10,904 nt of DNA from the NCBI GenBank assembly GCA_046726955.1, contig JBKPBQ010000576.1, positions 1 to 10,904 of the forward strand, written 5' to 3'. The DNA comes from CAVPGH01 sp046726955 (GTDB taxonomy: Bacteria; Acidobacteriota; Vicinamibacteria; Fen-336). Below the pieces are notes generated by a model that saw only the letters and a list, made by a program, of their open reading frames with translations, searched no databases and was not told the DNA's origin. The first letter of the stretch is position 1; each line of letters opens with the position of its first letter. A program made the translations under genes and the position numbers. Positions 1 through 5,655 of this stretch are shown here, one piece after another.

Positions 1-731
1 CGCCCGGAGTCGTTGATCGCGGAGGCGGCCCACAGAACTCCCGCCCGTCCGTCCGCCGTCGTTCCCGCGAGGAGCTCGATCGCGCCACCATCGTGGTAGA
101 CGAAGGCGCGATTGCCGTCCGGTCTCCGGTAGGCCGATCCCACGACGTCTCCCGAGGCGTTGACGTCCTGTGCGCAAGACGACGTGAAGGGAGGGGTGAA
201 GAGGCTGGATCCCAGCGTGTCCTGCAGATCGGTGAAGGTGCTGGCCCCGTTCTCGTAGACGTACGCCCGCTGATCGAGCTGCGGGCCCTGGCGGACTCGA
301 CAGCCGGCGATGCGGCCCGCGTCGCTGATCCCGTAGGCGACCGCGTCCCGCGGTATCGCGCTCAGCTCGACGACCGGCCCTCCCGCCGAGATCACCGCGC
401 GATAAAAGGCGCTGAAGCGGCCGCTCGAATATCCGACGGACTCTCCCCGATCGTTGATGCCGTAGAGGCCGCTCGAAGTGTCGTCGCCGACGGTGCCGTA
501 GTCGTGCCAGCTGCCGTCGCGAAAGACGGCGGCGTGCGGGACGAAGACGTGGCCGGGCAGCTCGAAGTAGACGATGCCCGAGATCTCGCCGTTGTTGTTG
601 ATGCGCCAGGCCCAGCCCGGCGACAGATCCTGGATCGTGTACCTCGGTGCGGGGGTCGACGCCTCCGCGGGCGCGCCCACGACCAGACCAACCAGGACGA
701 ATGGAATCGACGCAGCGAGGAACGATCGCAT
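1..731 (-). CDS. Secreted HAF-repeat protein (3' part outside window)
   Basis: The 243 codons present begin with a clear signal peptide: MRS, a hydrophobic stretch FLAASIPFVLVGLVVGA, then a likely cleavage near AEAS (residue 25). The rest is a degenerate repeat of about 45 residues. Each unit has a core of the form (I/V)N-x-x-G-x-(I/V)-x-G followed by a (A/R)(A/F)(V/Y)(F/Y) strand: RINNNGEISG (43-52), GINDRGESVG (91-100), GISDAGRIAG (134-143), DVNASGDVVG (189-198) and the start of a fifth unit, AINDSG (238-243). This is the pattern of the HAF extracellular repeat family, which probably forms a beta-propeller-like fold. Substrate and role are unknown. The ATG at 731 is supported by GGAGG five bases upstream. 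The gene runs off the left edge, so its length and any C-terminal sorting signal cannot be seen. Neither neighbour suggests a function. Confidence 0.82.
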   Translation of the reverse strand, partial: MRSFLAASIPFVLVGLVVGAPAEASTPAPRYTIQDLSPGWAWRINNNGEISGIVYFELPGHVFVPHAAVFRDGSWHDYGTVGDDTSSGLYGINDRGESVGYSSGRFSAFYRAVISAGGPVVELSAIPRDAVAYGISDAGRIAGCRVRQGPQLDQRAYVYENGASTFTDLQDTLGSSLFTPPFTSSCAQDVNASGDVVGSAYRRPDGNRAFVYHDGGAIELLAGTTADGRAGVLWAASAINDSG

Positions 732-736
732 CGGAA

Positions 737-741
737 CCTCC
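737..741 (-). promoter_or_regulatory. Ribosome binding site of HAF-repeat gene
   Basis: GGAGG on the minus strand, five bases before the ATG at 731. It decides this start over other in-frame codons further upstream. Confidence 0.7.
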
Positions 742-1023
742 AAGAGTCGCAACCACGCCGACGGCGCGCAGGAGGGCGACGCACCGGCCACAGGTCAGAC
801 TGGGACCAGATGCGAACAGTGTCCGGGGTCACAAAGCAAATCGTCAATAGCGAAACTGAGGACGTTCTTCGTGTACGCCGGCGGAGTGCCCGTCAGCGCG
901 CTTCGGCCGCGGGCACCTGTATGAGGCACATCGCGGACAAGGCCGTGCACGGGGTCGAAGCTCCGGCGTCCAGCGGATGTATCGCAGTATTCAGTCCCAC
1001 TAAACACGTTTGAAATCACTTCT
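742..1023. other. Intergenic region without a recognisable gene
   Basis: This stretch separates the divergent HAF-repeat gene and glycosyltransferase gene. It is less GC-rich than its surroundings, especially around 985-1023. A 74-codon minus-strand frame at 795-1019 has no recognisable motif and no convincing ribosome site, so I do not call it a gene. A minus-strand TTGACG (842-847) could be a -35 element for the HAF gene, but no good -10 follows it. I see no repeat, RNA gene or clear operator. Confidence 0.5.
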
Positions 1024-1053
1024 TTGACACTTCCGCGCGCCCCTGCCTACGAT
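1024..1053 (+). promoter_or_regulatory. Sigma-70-type promoter of the glycosyltransferase gene
   Basis: A perfect TTGACA (1024-1029) is followed by an 18-base spacer and TACGAT (1048-1053, four of six consensus positions). The expected transcription start near 1059-1061 is only about 3-5 bases before the ATG at 1064. The mRNA would be leaderless or nearly so, unless translation starts at an in-frame GTG further in (1112 or 1133). Confidence 0.6.
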
Positions 1054-1063
1054 CTGCGCGTCC

Positions 1064-2734
1064 ATGCAGCCGCACTCCGGCGCGCCTCCATCCTTCGGGT
1101 GGGCGGGACGAGTGAGGTCGCGCGCCTCGTCCGTGACCTCCTACCTGCTGAGAGCGGCACGAGCGCTCCCCGAAAGCGACGAATCAACCAGGCCGAGGCT
1201 CTCGCGCTCGCTCGTGGCGGGCGTGATCGTGTTCCTGCTCGCCTGGACCCACTTCCTCGTCGTCGTTCGCGTGTACGGCCGAGGAACCATGAACGGGCAC
1301 CCCTACTGGGCGCTGCACGACGACTTCCTGATCTCGGAGCGCTATGCGCGCAACCTGGTCCGAGGCCAGGGGCTCGTCTTCAATCCCGGCGAGCGCATAG
1401 AGGGTTTCAGCGACCCGCTCATGGTCCTCGCCGTCTGCACGCCCGTCGAGGCGCTCGGCGTGAGCGCGGACCACCTCGGTCTCGCGGTGGCGGCCGTCAA
1501 CGGGATCGCCCACGCCTTGATCGCGGTCCTGCTCTTCGCGCGGTTCGGCGGAACCACGGGGAGATTCCATCCGGGCCTCGCCCTCGCTCTCGCCTATCTC
1601 ACCCTCCCCCATCACGCGTTTCACGCCCGCTCCGGGCTCGAGATCTACTGGCAGGCTCTCTTCCTCTTCATCGTTCTGGCGCGGCTGCGAGCGGGAGGGC
1701 GTCTCTTCTACGTGGCGCTGGCCGCGCTGCCTCTCGTTCACTCGATCGACCTGCCGCTCTGGGCGGGGGCCGTGATCGCCCGCCTTTGGTTGGAGAGACG
1801 CCGAATCCTCTCGGAGGTGCTCGCGGTCGCCGCGTCCGCGCTGCCGCTCGCCGCCTACTTCGTCTTCCGCTTCGCCTACTACCACCAGATCCTTCCGAAC
1901 ACCTACTACCTGAAGTCGGTGGGAGTGACGGCGCCGATCCTCGGGCTGCGCTACCTCCTGCACGCCGCGGTCTGGATACTGCCGGTGCTCGTCGTCCTCG
2001 CCTTCGTCCTCGCGAATCGGAAGGCGCGCGCCAGCCTCGCGGCCGGTGCGCTCGCGATCTTCGTCCCCTACCTCGTGTTCGTGGCCAAGGTCGGCGGGGA
2101 CAACTTCGCCTGGTATCGGTTCGTCCTCGTCCTCGTCCCGAGTCTGCTGCTCCTGGTCGGCGCGCTCGCCCTGGAAGGACCCATCCGTCGCGAACGGCTG
2201 CTGGCCGCGGGCGTGGGTGTGCAGATCGTCGTCAACGCGTTCGGCTACGTCCACGCCCACGAGGACATGCTCAAGCTCCGGGACTGGGACGAGCGCATGG
2301 CCGCGATCGGGGAAGCGATCCACGACAACACGCGTCCCGGTCAGACCGTGGCCCTCTTCGCCGCCGGCCACGCCGGCTATCTCTCCGACCGCCCGGTGAT
2401 CGACATGCTGGGAAAGTCCGATCCGCACATCGCGCGCCTCCTGCCGAACATGTCGCGACGCGTCGGACATCAGAAGGACGATCCGAGCTACGTGATGGCG
2501 CTCCGTCCGGACTTCGTGGAGATGCCGTACACGAGCGACGCCCTCGCCGACCCGGACCAGCTCCGCGCCGACCAGAAGAGCCGCTGGGGCTACTTCGCCG
2601 ACCTCGCGCTCGACCCGGCCTTCGTTCGCGACTACGCGCCGGTCCAGTCGCGTGCGAGCGAGATCCCGGTCTACGCGCGGCGCGACCTCGGTCCGCAGCA
2701 TTGGGGCGTGCCGCCCGAGCTGACGGCTCGCTGA
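1064..2734 (+). CDS. Polytopic GT-C family glycosyltransferase (AftB/ArnT-like fold)
   Basis: This is an inner-membrane protein of 556 residues that probably transfers a sugar from a polyprenyl-phosphate donor onto an extracytoplasmic acceptor. After the first membrane helix (about 49-70) comes a GT-C first loop: HDDF (85-88, the acidic pair expected to be catalytic), RYARNL and GLVFNPGERIEGFSDP (103-118). This motif is shared with AftB-like arabinofuranosyltransferases and their bacterial relatives. Later landmarks are RSGLE (189-193), LPNTYYLKS (277-285), VGGDNFAWYRF (343-353) and a soluble C-terminal part with GHAGYLSDRPVIDMLG (435-450). About ten membrane helices can be seen. The acceptor and sugar cannot be told from sequence, so no symbol is given. 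The ATG at 1064 has no ribosome site and precedes about 48 non-membrane residues. GTG codons at 1112 or 1133 are real alternatives. The gene ends 22 bases from the convergent SCO gene. Confidence 0.85.
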   Translation: MQPHSGAPPSFGWAGRVRSRASSVTSYLLRAARALPESDESTRPRLSRSLVAGVIVFLLAWTHFLVVVRVYGRGTMNGHPYWALHDDFLISERYARNLVRGQGLVFNPGERIEGFSDPLMVLAVCTPVEALGVSADHLGLAVAAVNGIAHALIAVLLFARFGGTTGRFHPGLALALAYLTLPHHAFHARSGLEIYWQALFLFIVLARLRAGGRLFYVALAALPLVHSIDLPLWAGAVIARLWLERRRILSEVLAVAASALPLAAYFVFRFAYYHQILPNTYYLKSVGVTAPILGLRYLLHAAVWILPVLVVLAFVLANRKARASLAAGALAIFVPYLVFVAKVGGDNFAWYRFVLVLVPSLLLLVGALALEGPIRRERLLAAGVGVQIVVNAFGYVHAHEDMLKLRDWDERMAAIGEAIHDNTRPGQTVALFAAGHAGYLSDRPVIDMLGKSDPHIARLLPNMSRRVGHQKDDPSYVMALRPDFVEMPYTSDALADPDQLRADQKSRWGYFADLALDPAFVRDYAPVQSRASEIPVYARRDLGPQHWGVPPELTAR

Positions 2735-2756
2735 GAGAGAACGCGCCGGCCTGGCC

Positions 2757-3536
2757 TCAGCCGTCGGCCGTCCGGAAGCGTCGGCCTGCCCGGAAGAGCG
2801 CGAGCGTCGCCGCCCCGGCGAGGAGCGCGGGCACGATCAGTATGAAGAATCCCCAATCGACTCGCAGCTCGCCCGTGTCCGCCGGGTACTGGAAGCAGCG
2901 GAAGAGGACGCGGCCGGGCTGGGGATAGCCGGGAACGAAGTCGCCACGCAGCTCCCGCACGACTTCCTGGAGACGGACGCCCTCCACTCGGGTGCCCACG
3001 AGCAAGCGGACGACGCGCCCGTGGTCGACAGCGGCGAGCATTCCCGGATGGTCGAACTGGGCCCGCTCGGCGTCCCACGAGTACCAGAAGCCGAAGGCGT
3101 CGGCGAGGCGCCTCACGTCCGCCGCCGCCGCGACCGCGAGCGTCCAGCCGGGAGCGTCCCCCACGCCCAGACGAGCCGCCAGCTCGTACATGTCGGCCGG
3201 CGTGTCTCGCGGATCGAAGCTGAGGACGAGCGTGCGGTAGGTGTCCCGGTCCCCGACGAGCTGCTGCGCGTGCGCCAGGGACGCGAGGAAGGGCGAGCAC
3301 ACGCCGGCGCAGCGAGTGAACACGAGGACGACCAGCAGCGGCCTCTGGGCGGACGCGAGAAGCGATCCCTCGCGGCCGCTCGCGTCGCGGAAGACGAGGT
3401 CGGGCACGCCCCGTCCCACGTACCGGCCCTCTTCGGGCAGCGGCCCGGGAGAGGCTTGCCCGGACGCGACGGTCGCGAGGACGACGAGCGAGGCGAGCGC
3501 GACCGCGGTCTTCAGGCGGCCAGGGCCTTGAAGCAC
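2757..3536 (-). CDS. SCO1/SenC-family copper chaperone with C-terminal membrane anchor
   Basis: This protein of 259 residues is predicted to deliver copper to the CuA site of the neighbouring subunit II, outside the cytoplasmic membrane. The N-terminus has a signal or anchor helix (about 10-26). The thioredoxin-like core has the copper-binding C76-x3-C80 (TRCAGVCSP), the family motif SFDPRDTP (106-113) and the third ligand His163 (FDHPG). Near the C-terminus are Cys214 (RCFQYP) and a second membrane helix (about 229-248). The frame stays open far upstream through the subunit I gene, but that extension is low-complexity shadow sequence. The best start is the GTG at 3536 with GGGGAA four bases upstream. 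It overlaps the 3' end of subunit I by 25 bases, which implies translational coupling. The order subunit II, subunit I, senC matches the norSY-senC operons of ammonia oxidisers. The exact start is the least certain point. Confidence 0.88.
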   Translation of the reverse strand: MLQGPGRLKTAVALASLVVLATVASGQASPGPLPEEGRYVGRGVPDLVFRDASGREGSLLASAQRPLLVVLVFTRCAGVCSPFLASLAHAQQLVGDRDTYRTLVLSFDPRDTPADMYELAARLGVGDAPGWTLAVAAAADVRRLADAFGFWYSWDAERAQFDHPGMLAAVDHGRVVRLLVGTRVEGVRLQEVVRELRGDFVPGYPQPGRVLFRCFQYPADTGELRVDWGFFILIVPALLAGAATLALFRAGRRFRTADG

Positions 3537-4978
3537 CGCTTCCCCGTCTCCCAGATGTAGAGGAGCGCCCCCACCAGGAGGAGGGCAATGAAGCCGAGCG
3601 CGACCTGCGCGTAGCCGACGCCTTGCGCCACCTCGGCGGGATAGGTGGCGAAGCGCCGCGGCACCGCCGCGGCTCCCGCGAGGTAGAACATCGCGAGGAA
3701 TCCGTAGCCTCCCACTCCCACGAGCCCGACCGTGAGCTGCGTGAAGGCGGGCCGCTCGGGCAGCCCCGTCGCCTGCTGCAGGACGTGCCACACCGTTCCC
3801 AGGATCATCAGCACGACCCCCATCAGGAAGTAGCTGTGGAAGTGCGCGGGGACCCAGAGCGTGTTGTGGAAGCGTGAGTTCACGGCCACGGTGGAGTCGA
3901 TGACCGCCGCCACACCGCCGATCGCCCAGCCCATCACGCCCAGGTAGAGAAGCAGCGGAGCGAGGCTCCAGCGCACGCGCGCGCCGTAGACGAGTACGAG
4001 CGTCGAGAAGATCGTGACCACCGCCGCCGGGACTGAAATCAGGTAGGACGAGATCTGGCCCAGGTACTGCAGCCAGCGCGGCTGCGCGAAGTCCATGTAG
4101 AGGTGGTGGAGGTAGGCGAACATCACGAGCAGCAGAACGGAGTTCCAGGCCAGGGCCACCAGCCGGTTCGTCTTCCAGGGCCGATCCGTGTAGGCGGGCA
4201 TCACTTCGTAGACGAGGCCGACGCCGAGGTACATCGTGATGTTCACGAGCACGTGCCCGAAATAGAAGGTCAGGTTCTTCATGAGGAGCGCGTCGTTGGG
4301 CGCGCCGCCCAGGAGGCGCTCCATCGCCAGCAGCACGAGGATCACGACCGCGGCCACGAGACCGGCGAGGACGCTCACGAGGCTCACGGTCGCGATCACG
4401 ATGAGCGGCGGGACCACGGGTTCCGTACGTCCCGCGAGGTAGTGCCAGCCGAGCGCGGCGGAGAGGGAGTAGCGGCGGGCAATCGCCCACAGCAGGTCCG
4501 CCGCCCACACCGTCCATCCCACGCCGAGCACGGCGATCGCGGCGAAGAGGGCGCCCGTCGCCCAGCCGGGCCACGTCCCTCCCGAGTGGAAGGGCAGCGG
4601 GTAGAGGAAGTACCAGCCCACGCCGAGCCGGCCCACGAGTGTCGCCCCGAGCAGGAGAAGGACCCCGACGAGCGTTGCCGCATAGGCGAAGCGCGCCGCT
4701 GCGAGCCCGACGCGGACGTAGCGGGCGAGCAGGAAGCTCGCGGTGGCCATGCCGGCGACGAACCAGAGGCCGACCATGCCCAGCCCGTGCATCGTCATCA
4801 CCGCGTAGAACCATTCGGGAGGCAGGTCCGGCAAGAGGTTCGCCTGTCCCAGGCGCAGCACCGCGCCCAGCACGGCGAGCACCGGGAAGAGCACGAGCGC
4901 CGTCAGCACCCAGACGAGGGTGAGTCGGGTGAGGGCCTTCGATTCGGTCGGGTCGTTCACGTGGAGAGCGGCAGCCAT
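3512..4978 (-). CDS. Heme-copper oxidoreductase catalytic subunit I, B-family-like, lacking the active-site Tyr (candidate NO reductase)
   Basis: This is a membrane protein of 488 residues with about 12 helices. All six histidine ligands are present: H64 and H381 (low-spin heme), H379 (high-spin heme), and H242, H291 and H292 (active-site metal). Other family landmarks are FHNTLWVPAHFHS (370-382) and VPRRFATYP (439-447). From H242 to the HH pair it aligns without gaps to the ba3 oxidase of Thermus thermophilus (H233, H282, H283, constant offset 9, as I recall that sequence). On this register the cross-linked Tyr237 becomes Asn246, while Tyr248 is kept as Tyr257. A- and B-family oxygen reductases need that tyrosine, and in cNOR the same +4 position holds the Glu ligand of FeB. 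I infer NO reduction rather than O2 reduction. Electrons should come from the CuA subunit just upstream. The ATG at 4978 has GTGAGG five bases before it and lies 7 bases after subunit II. A divergent oxidase remains possible. Confidence 0.88.
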   Translation of the reverse strand: MAAALHVNDPTESKALTRLTLVWVLTALVLFPVLAVLGAVLRLGQANLLPDLPPEWFYAVMTMHGLGMVGLWFVAGMATASFLLARYVRVGLAAARFAYAATLVGVLLLLGATLVGRLGVGWYFLYPLPFHSGGTWPGWATGALFAAIAVLGVGWTVWAADLLWAIARRYSLSAALGWHYLAGRTEPVVPPLIVIATVSLVSVLAGLVAAVVILVLLAMERLLGGAPNDALLMKNLTFYFGHVLVNITMYLGVGLVYEVMPAYTDRPWKTNRLVALAWNSVLLLVMFAYLHHLYMDFAQPRWLQYLGQISSYLISVPAAVVTIFSTLVLVYGARVRWSLAPLLLYLGVMGWAIGGVAAVIDSTVAVNSRFHNTLWVPAHFHSYFLMGVVLMILGTVWHVLQQATGLPERPAFTQLTVGLVGVGGYGFLAMFYLAGAAAVPRRFATYPAEVAQGVGYAQVALGFIALLLVGALLYIWETGKRCFKALAA

Positions 4979-4985
4979 CGGAACC

Positions 4986-5543
4986 TCACTCCACCTCGAC
5001 GACGCCGCGCATGCGGTGGTGGCCCATGCCGCAGTACTCGAGGCACAGCACCGTATAGGTGCCCGGGCGGTCCAGCCGGACGCGCAGCCGGTTGACGTAG
5101 CCGGGCATGGCCTGGGTCTGCGCGACGATCTGGCCGTCCGGCGCGTACAGCGTGAAGCCGTGGTTGACATCGAGAGTCGCCACGCGGAACTCGACGTTCG
5201 AGCCCGCCTTGACCGAGATCACCTGCGGGGGAGGCGCCTCCTCCCACGCCTCGACACTCGTCACCGGAGTGTCCGTGAGGGCGAAGGCGTACTGCTTCCC
5301 CGTGACGTGCACGATGCGGTCCGGCGTGCCGATCTCCGCGGGATACGGCATGCGCGGCAGCGTGAGCACGAGGACCGCCACCAGCATCGCGGAGAGGCCG
5401 AGGAAGAAGGCCTGGCGCAATCGCCCCGCGGCACCGGCGTCCACCGTGCGGCTTCGCCGTGTGCTCAGGGCGACCCAGGCGAAGACGAACACGATGATCG
5501 CAGCGGCGACCGCGAAGACGGCGAGGACCACTCGTGTGGACAT
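4986..5543 (-). CDS. CuA-containing subunit II of the heme-copper complex
   Basis: This 185-residue protein is first in the three-gene operon. It has two membrane helices (about 5-26 and 45-62), then a cupredoxin domain facing the periplasm that accepts electrons from a c-type cytochrome or another soluble donor. The dinuclear CuA ligands are complete: His128 (DVNHGF), Cys167, Glu169 and Cys171 (CLEYCGMGHH), His175 and Met178. There is no fused cytochrome c domain, so the donor is a separate protein not encoded here. CuA rules out a cbb3-type or cNOR-type complex, both of which use c-heme subunits. It fits a B-family oxidase or an sNOR-type nitric oxide reductase. The ATG at 5543 has a full AGGAGG five bases upstream. 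The next gene starts 7 bases after the stop. Confidence 0.93.
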   Translation of the reverse strand: MSTRVVLAVFAVAAAIIVFVFAWVALSTRRSRTVDAGAAGRLRQAFFLGLSAMLVAVLVLTLPRMPYPAEIGTPDRIVHVTGKQYAFALTDTPVTSVEAWEEAPPPQVISVKAGSNVEFRVATLDVNHGFTLYAPDGQIVAQTQAMPGYVNRLRVRLDRPGTYTVLCLEYCGMGHHRMRGVVEVE

Positions 5544-5548
5544 GTCGC

Positions 5549-5554
5549 CCTCCT
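5549..5554 (-). promoter_or_regulatory. Strong Shine-Dalgarno of the CuA subunit gene
   Basis: A perfect AGGAGG on the minus strand with a five-base spacer to the ATG at 5543. It is the strongest ribosome site in the window and fixes the start of the operon. Confidence 0.75.
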
Positions 5555-5578
5555 GTCTACGGGGAGATTCCCAGGCGT

Positions 5579-5607
5579 CGTTTACGCCCCCGGGGCGCCC
5601 GAGTCAA
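5579..5607 (-). promoter_or_regulatory. Candidate promoter of the subunit II / subunit I / SCO operon
   Basis: On the minus strand, TTGACT (5607-5602, five of six) is followed by a 17-base spacer and TAAACG (5584-5579, three of six). The spacer is almost pure G and C and contains the palindrome CCCCGGGG. I see no FNR/DNR-type TTGAT-N4-ATCAA site in this 112-base divergent region. Confidence 0.38.
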
Positions 5608-5631
5608 GGCGCGGCTCGACGTGAGAGGGTC

Positions 5632-5637
5632 TAGGAT
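5632..5637 (+). promoter_or_regulatory. Possible -10 element of the acyl ligase/acyltransferase gene
   Basis: TAGGAT (four of six consensus positions) ends 18 bases before the ATG at 5656. No recognisable -35 lies at the right distance, so this is a weak call. Confidence 0.22.
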
Positions 5638-5655
5638 CCTTTCGAGGCCTGACGA

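Noticed and set aside
1184..2701. A 505-codon minus-strand frame opposite the glycosyltransferase
   Set aside because: It is a highly charged, motif-free shadow of GC-rich coding DNA.
2716..2730. Hairpin CGAGC-TGACG-GCTCG at the end of the glycosyltransferase gene as a terminator
   Set aside because: The stem is only five bases, lies within the coding region and has no T-run on either strand. The convergent gap of 22 bases holds no better terminator.
1024..2928. A 634-codon plus-strand frame overlapping the glycosyltransferase
   Set aside because: Its composition is Arg/Pro/Ala-rich without motifs, while the other frame gives a coherent membrane protein with GT-C motifs. It also runs antisense into the SCO gene.
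3537..4814. An upstream extension of the SCO frame through the subunit I gene, giving a 685-residue protein
   Set aside because: The extension is low-complexity and overlaps the well-supported subunit I. The SCO signal helix and the GTG with ribosome site at 3536 define the real start.
3512..4978. Assignment as an A-family (aa3) cytochrome c oxidase subunit I
   Set aside because: The GHPEVY helix VI motif with its Glu and Tyr is absent. Spacing and the FHNTLWVPAHFH region fit the B-family instead.
4979..5170. A 64-codon N-terminal extension of subunit I
   Set aside because: It overlaps the CuA-motif end of subunit II in another frame and looks random. The ATG at 4978 has a good ribosome site and natural operon spacing.
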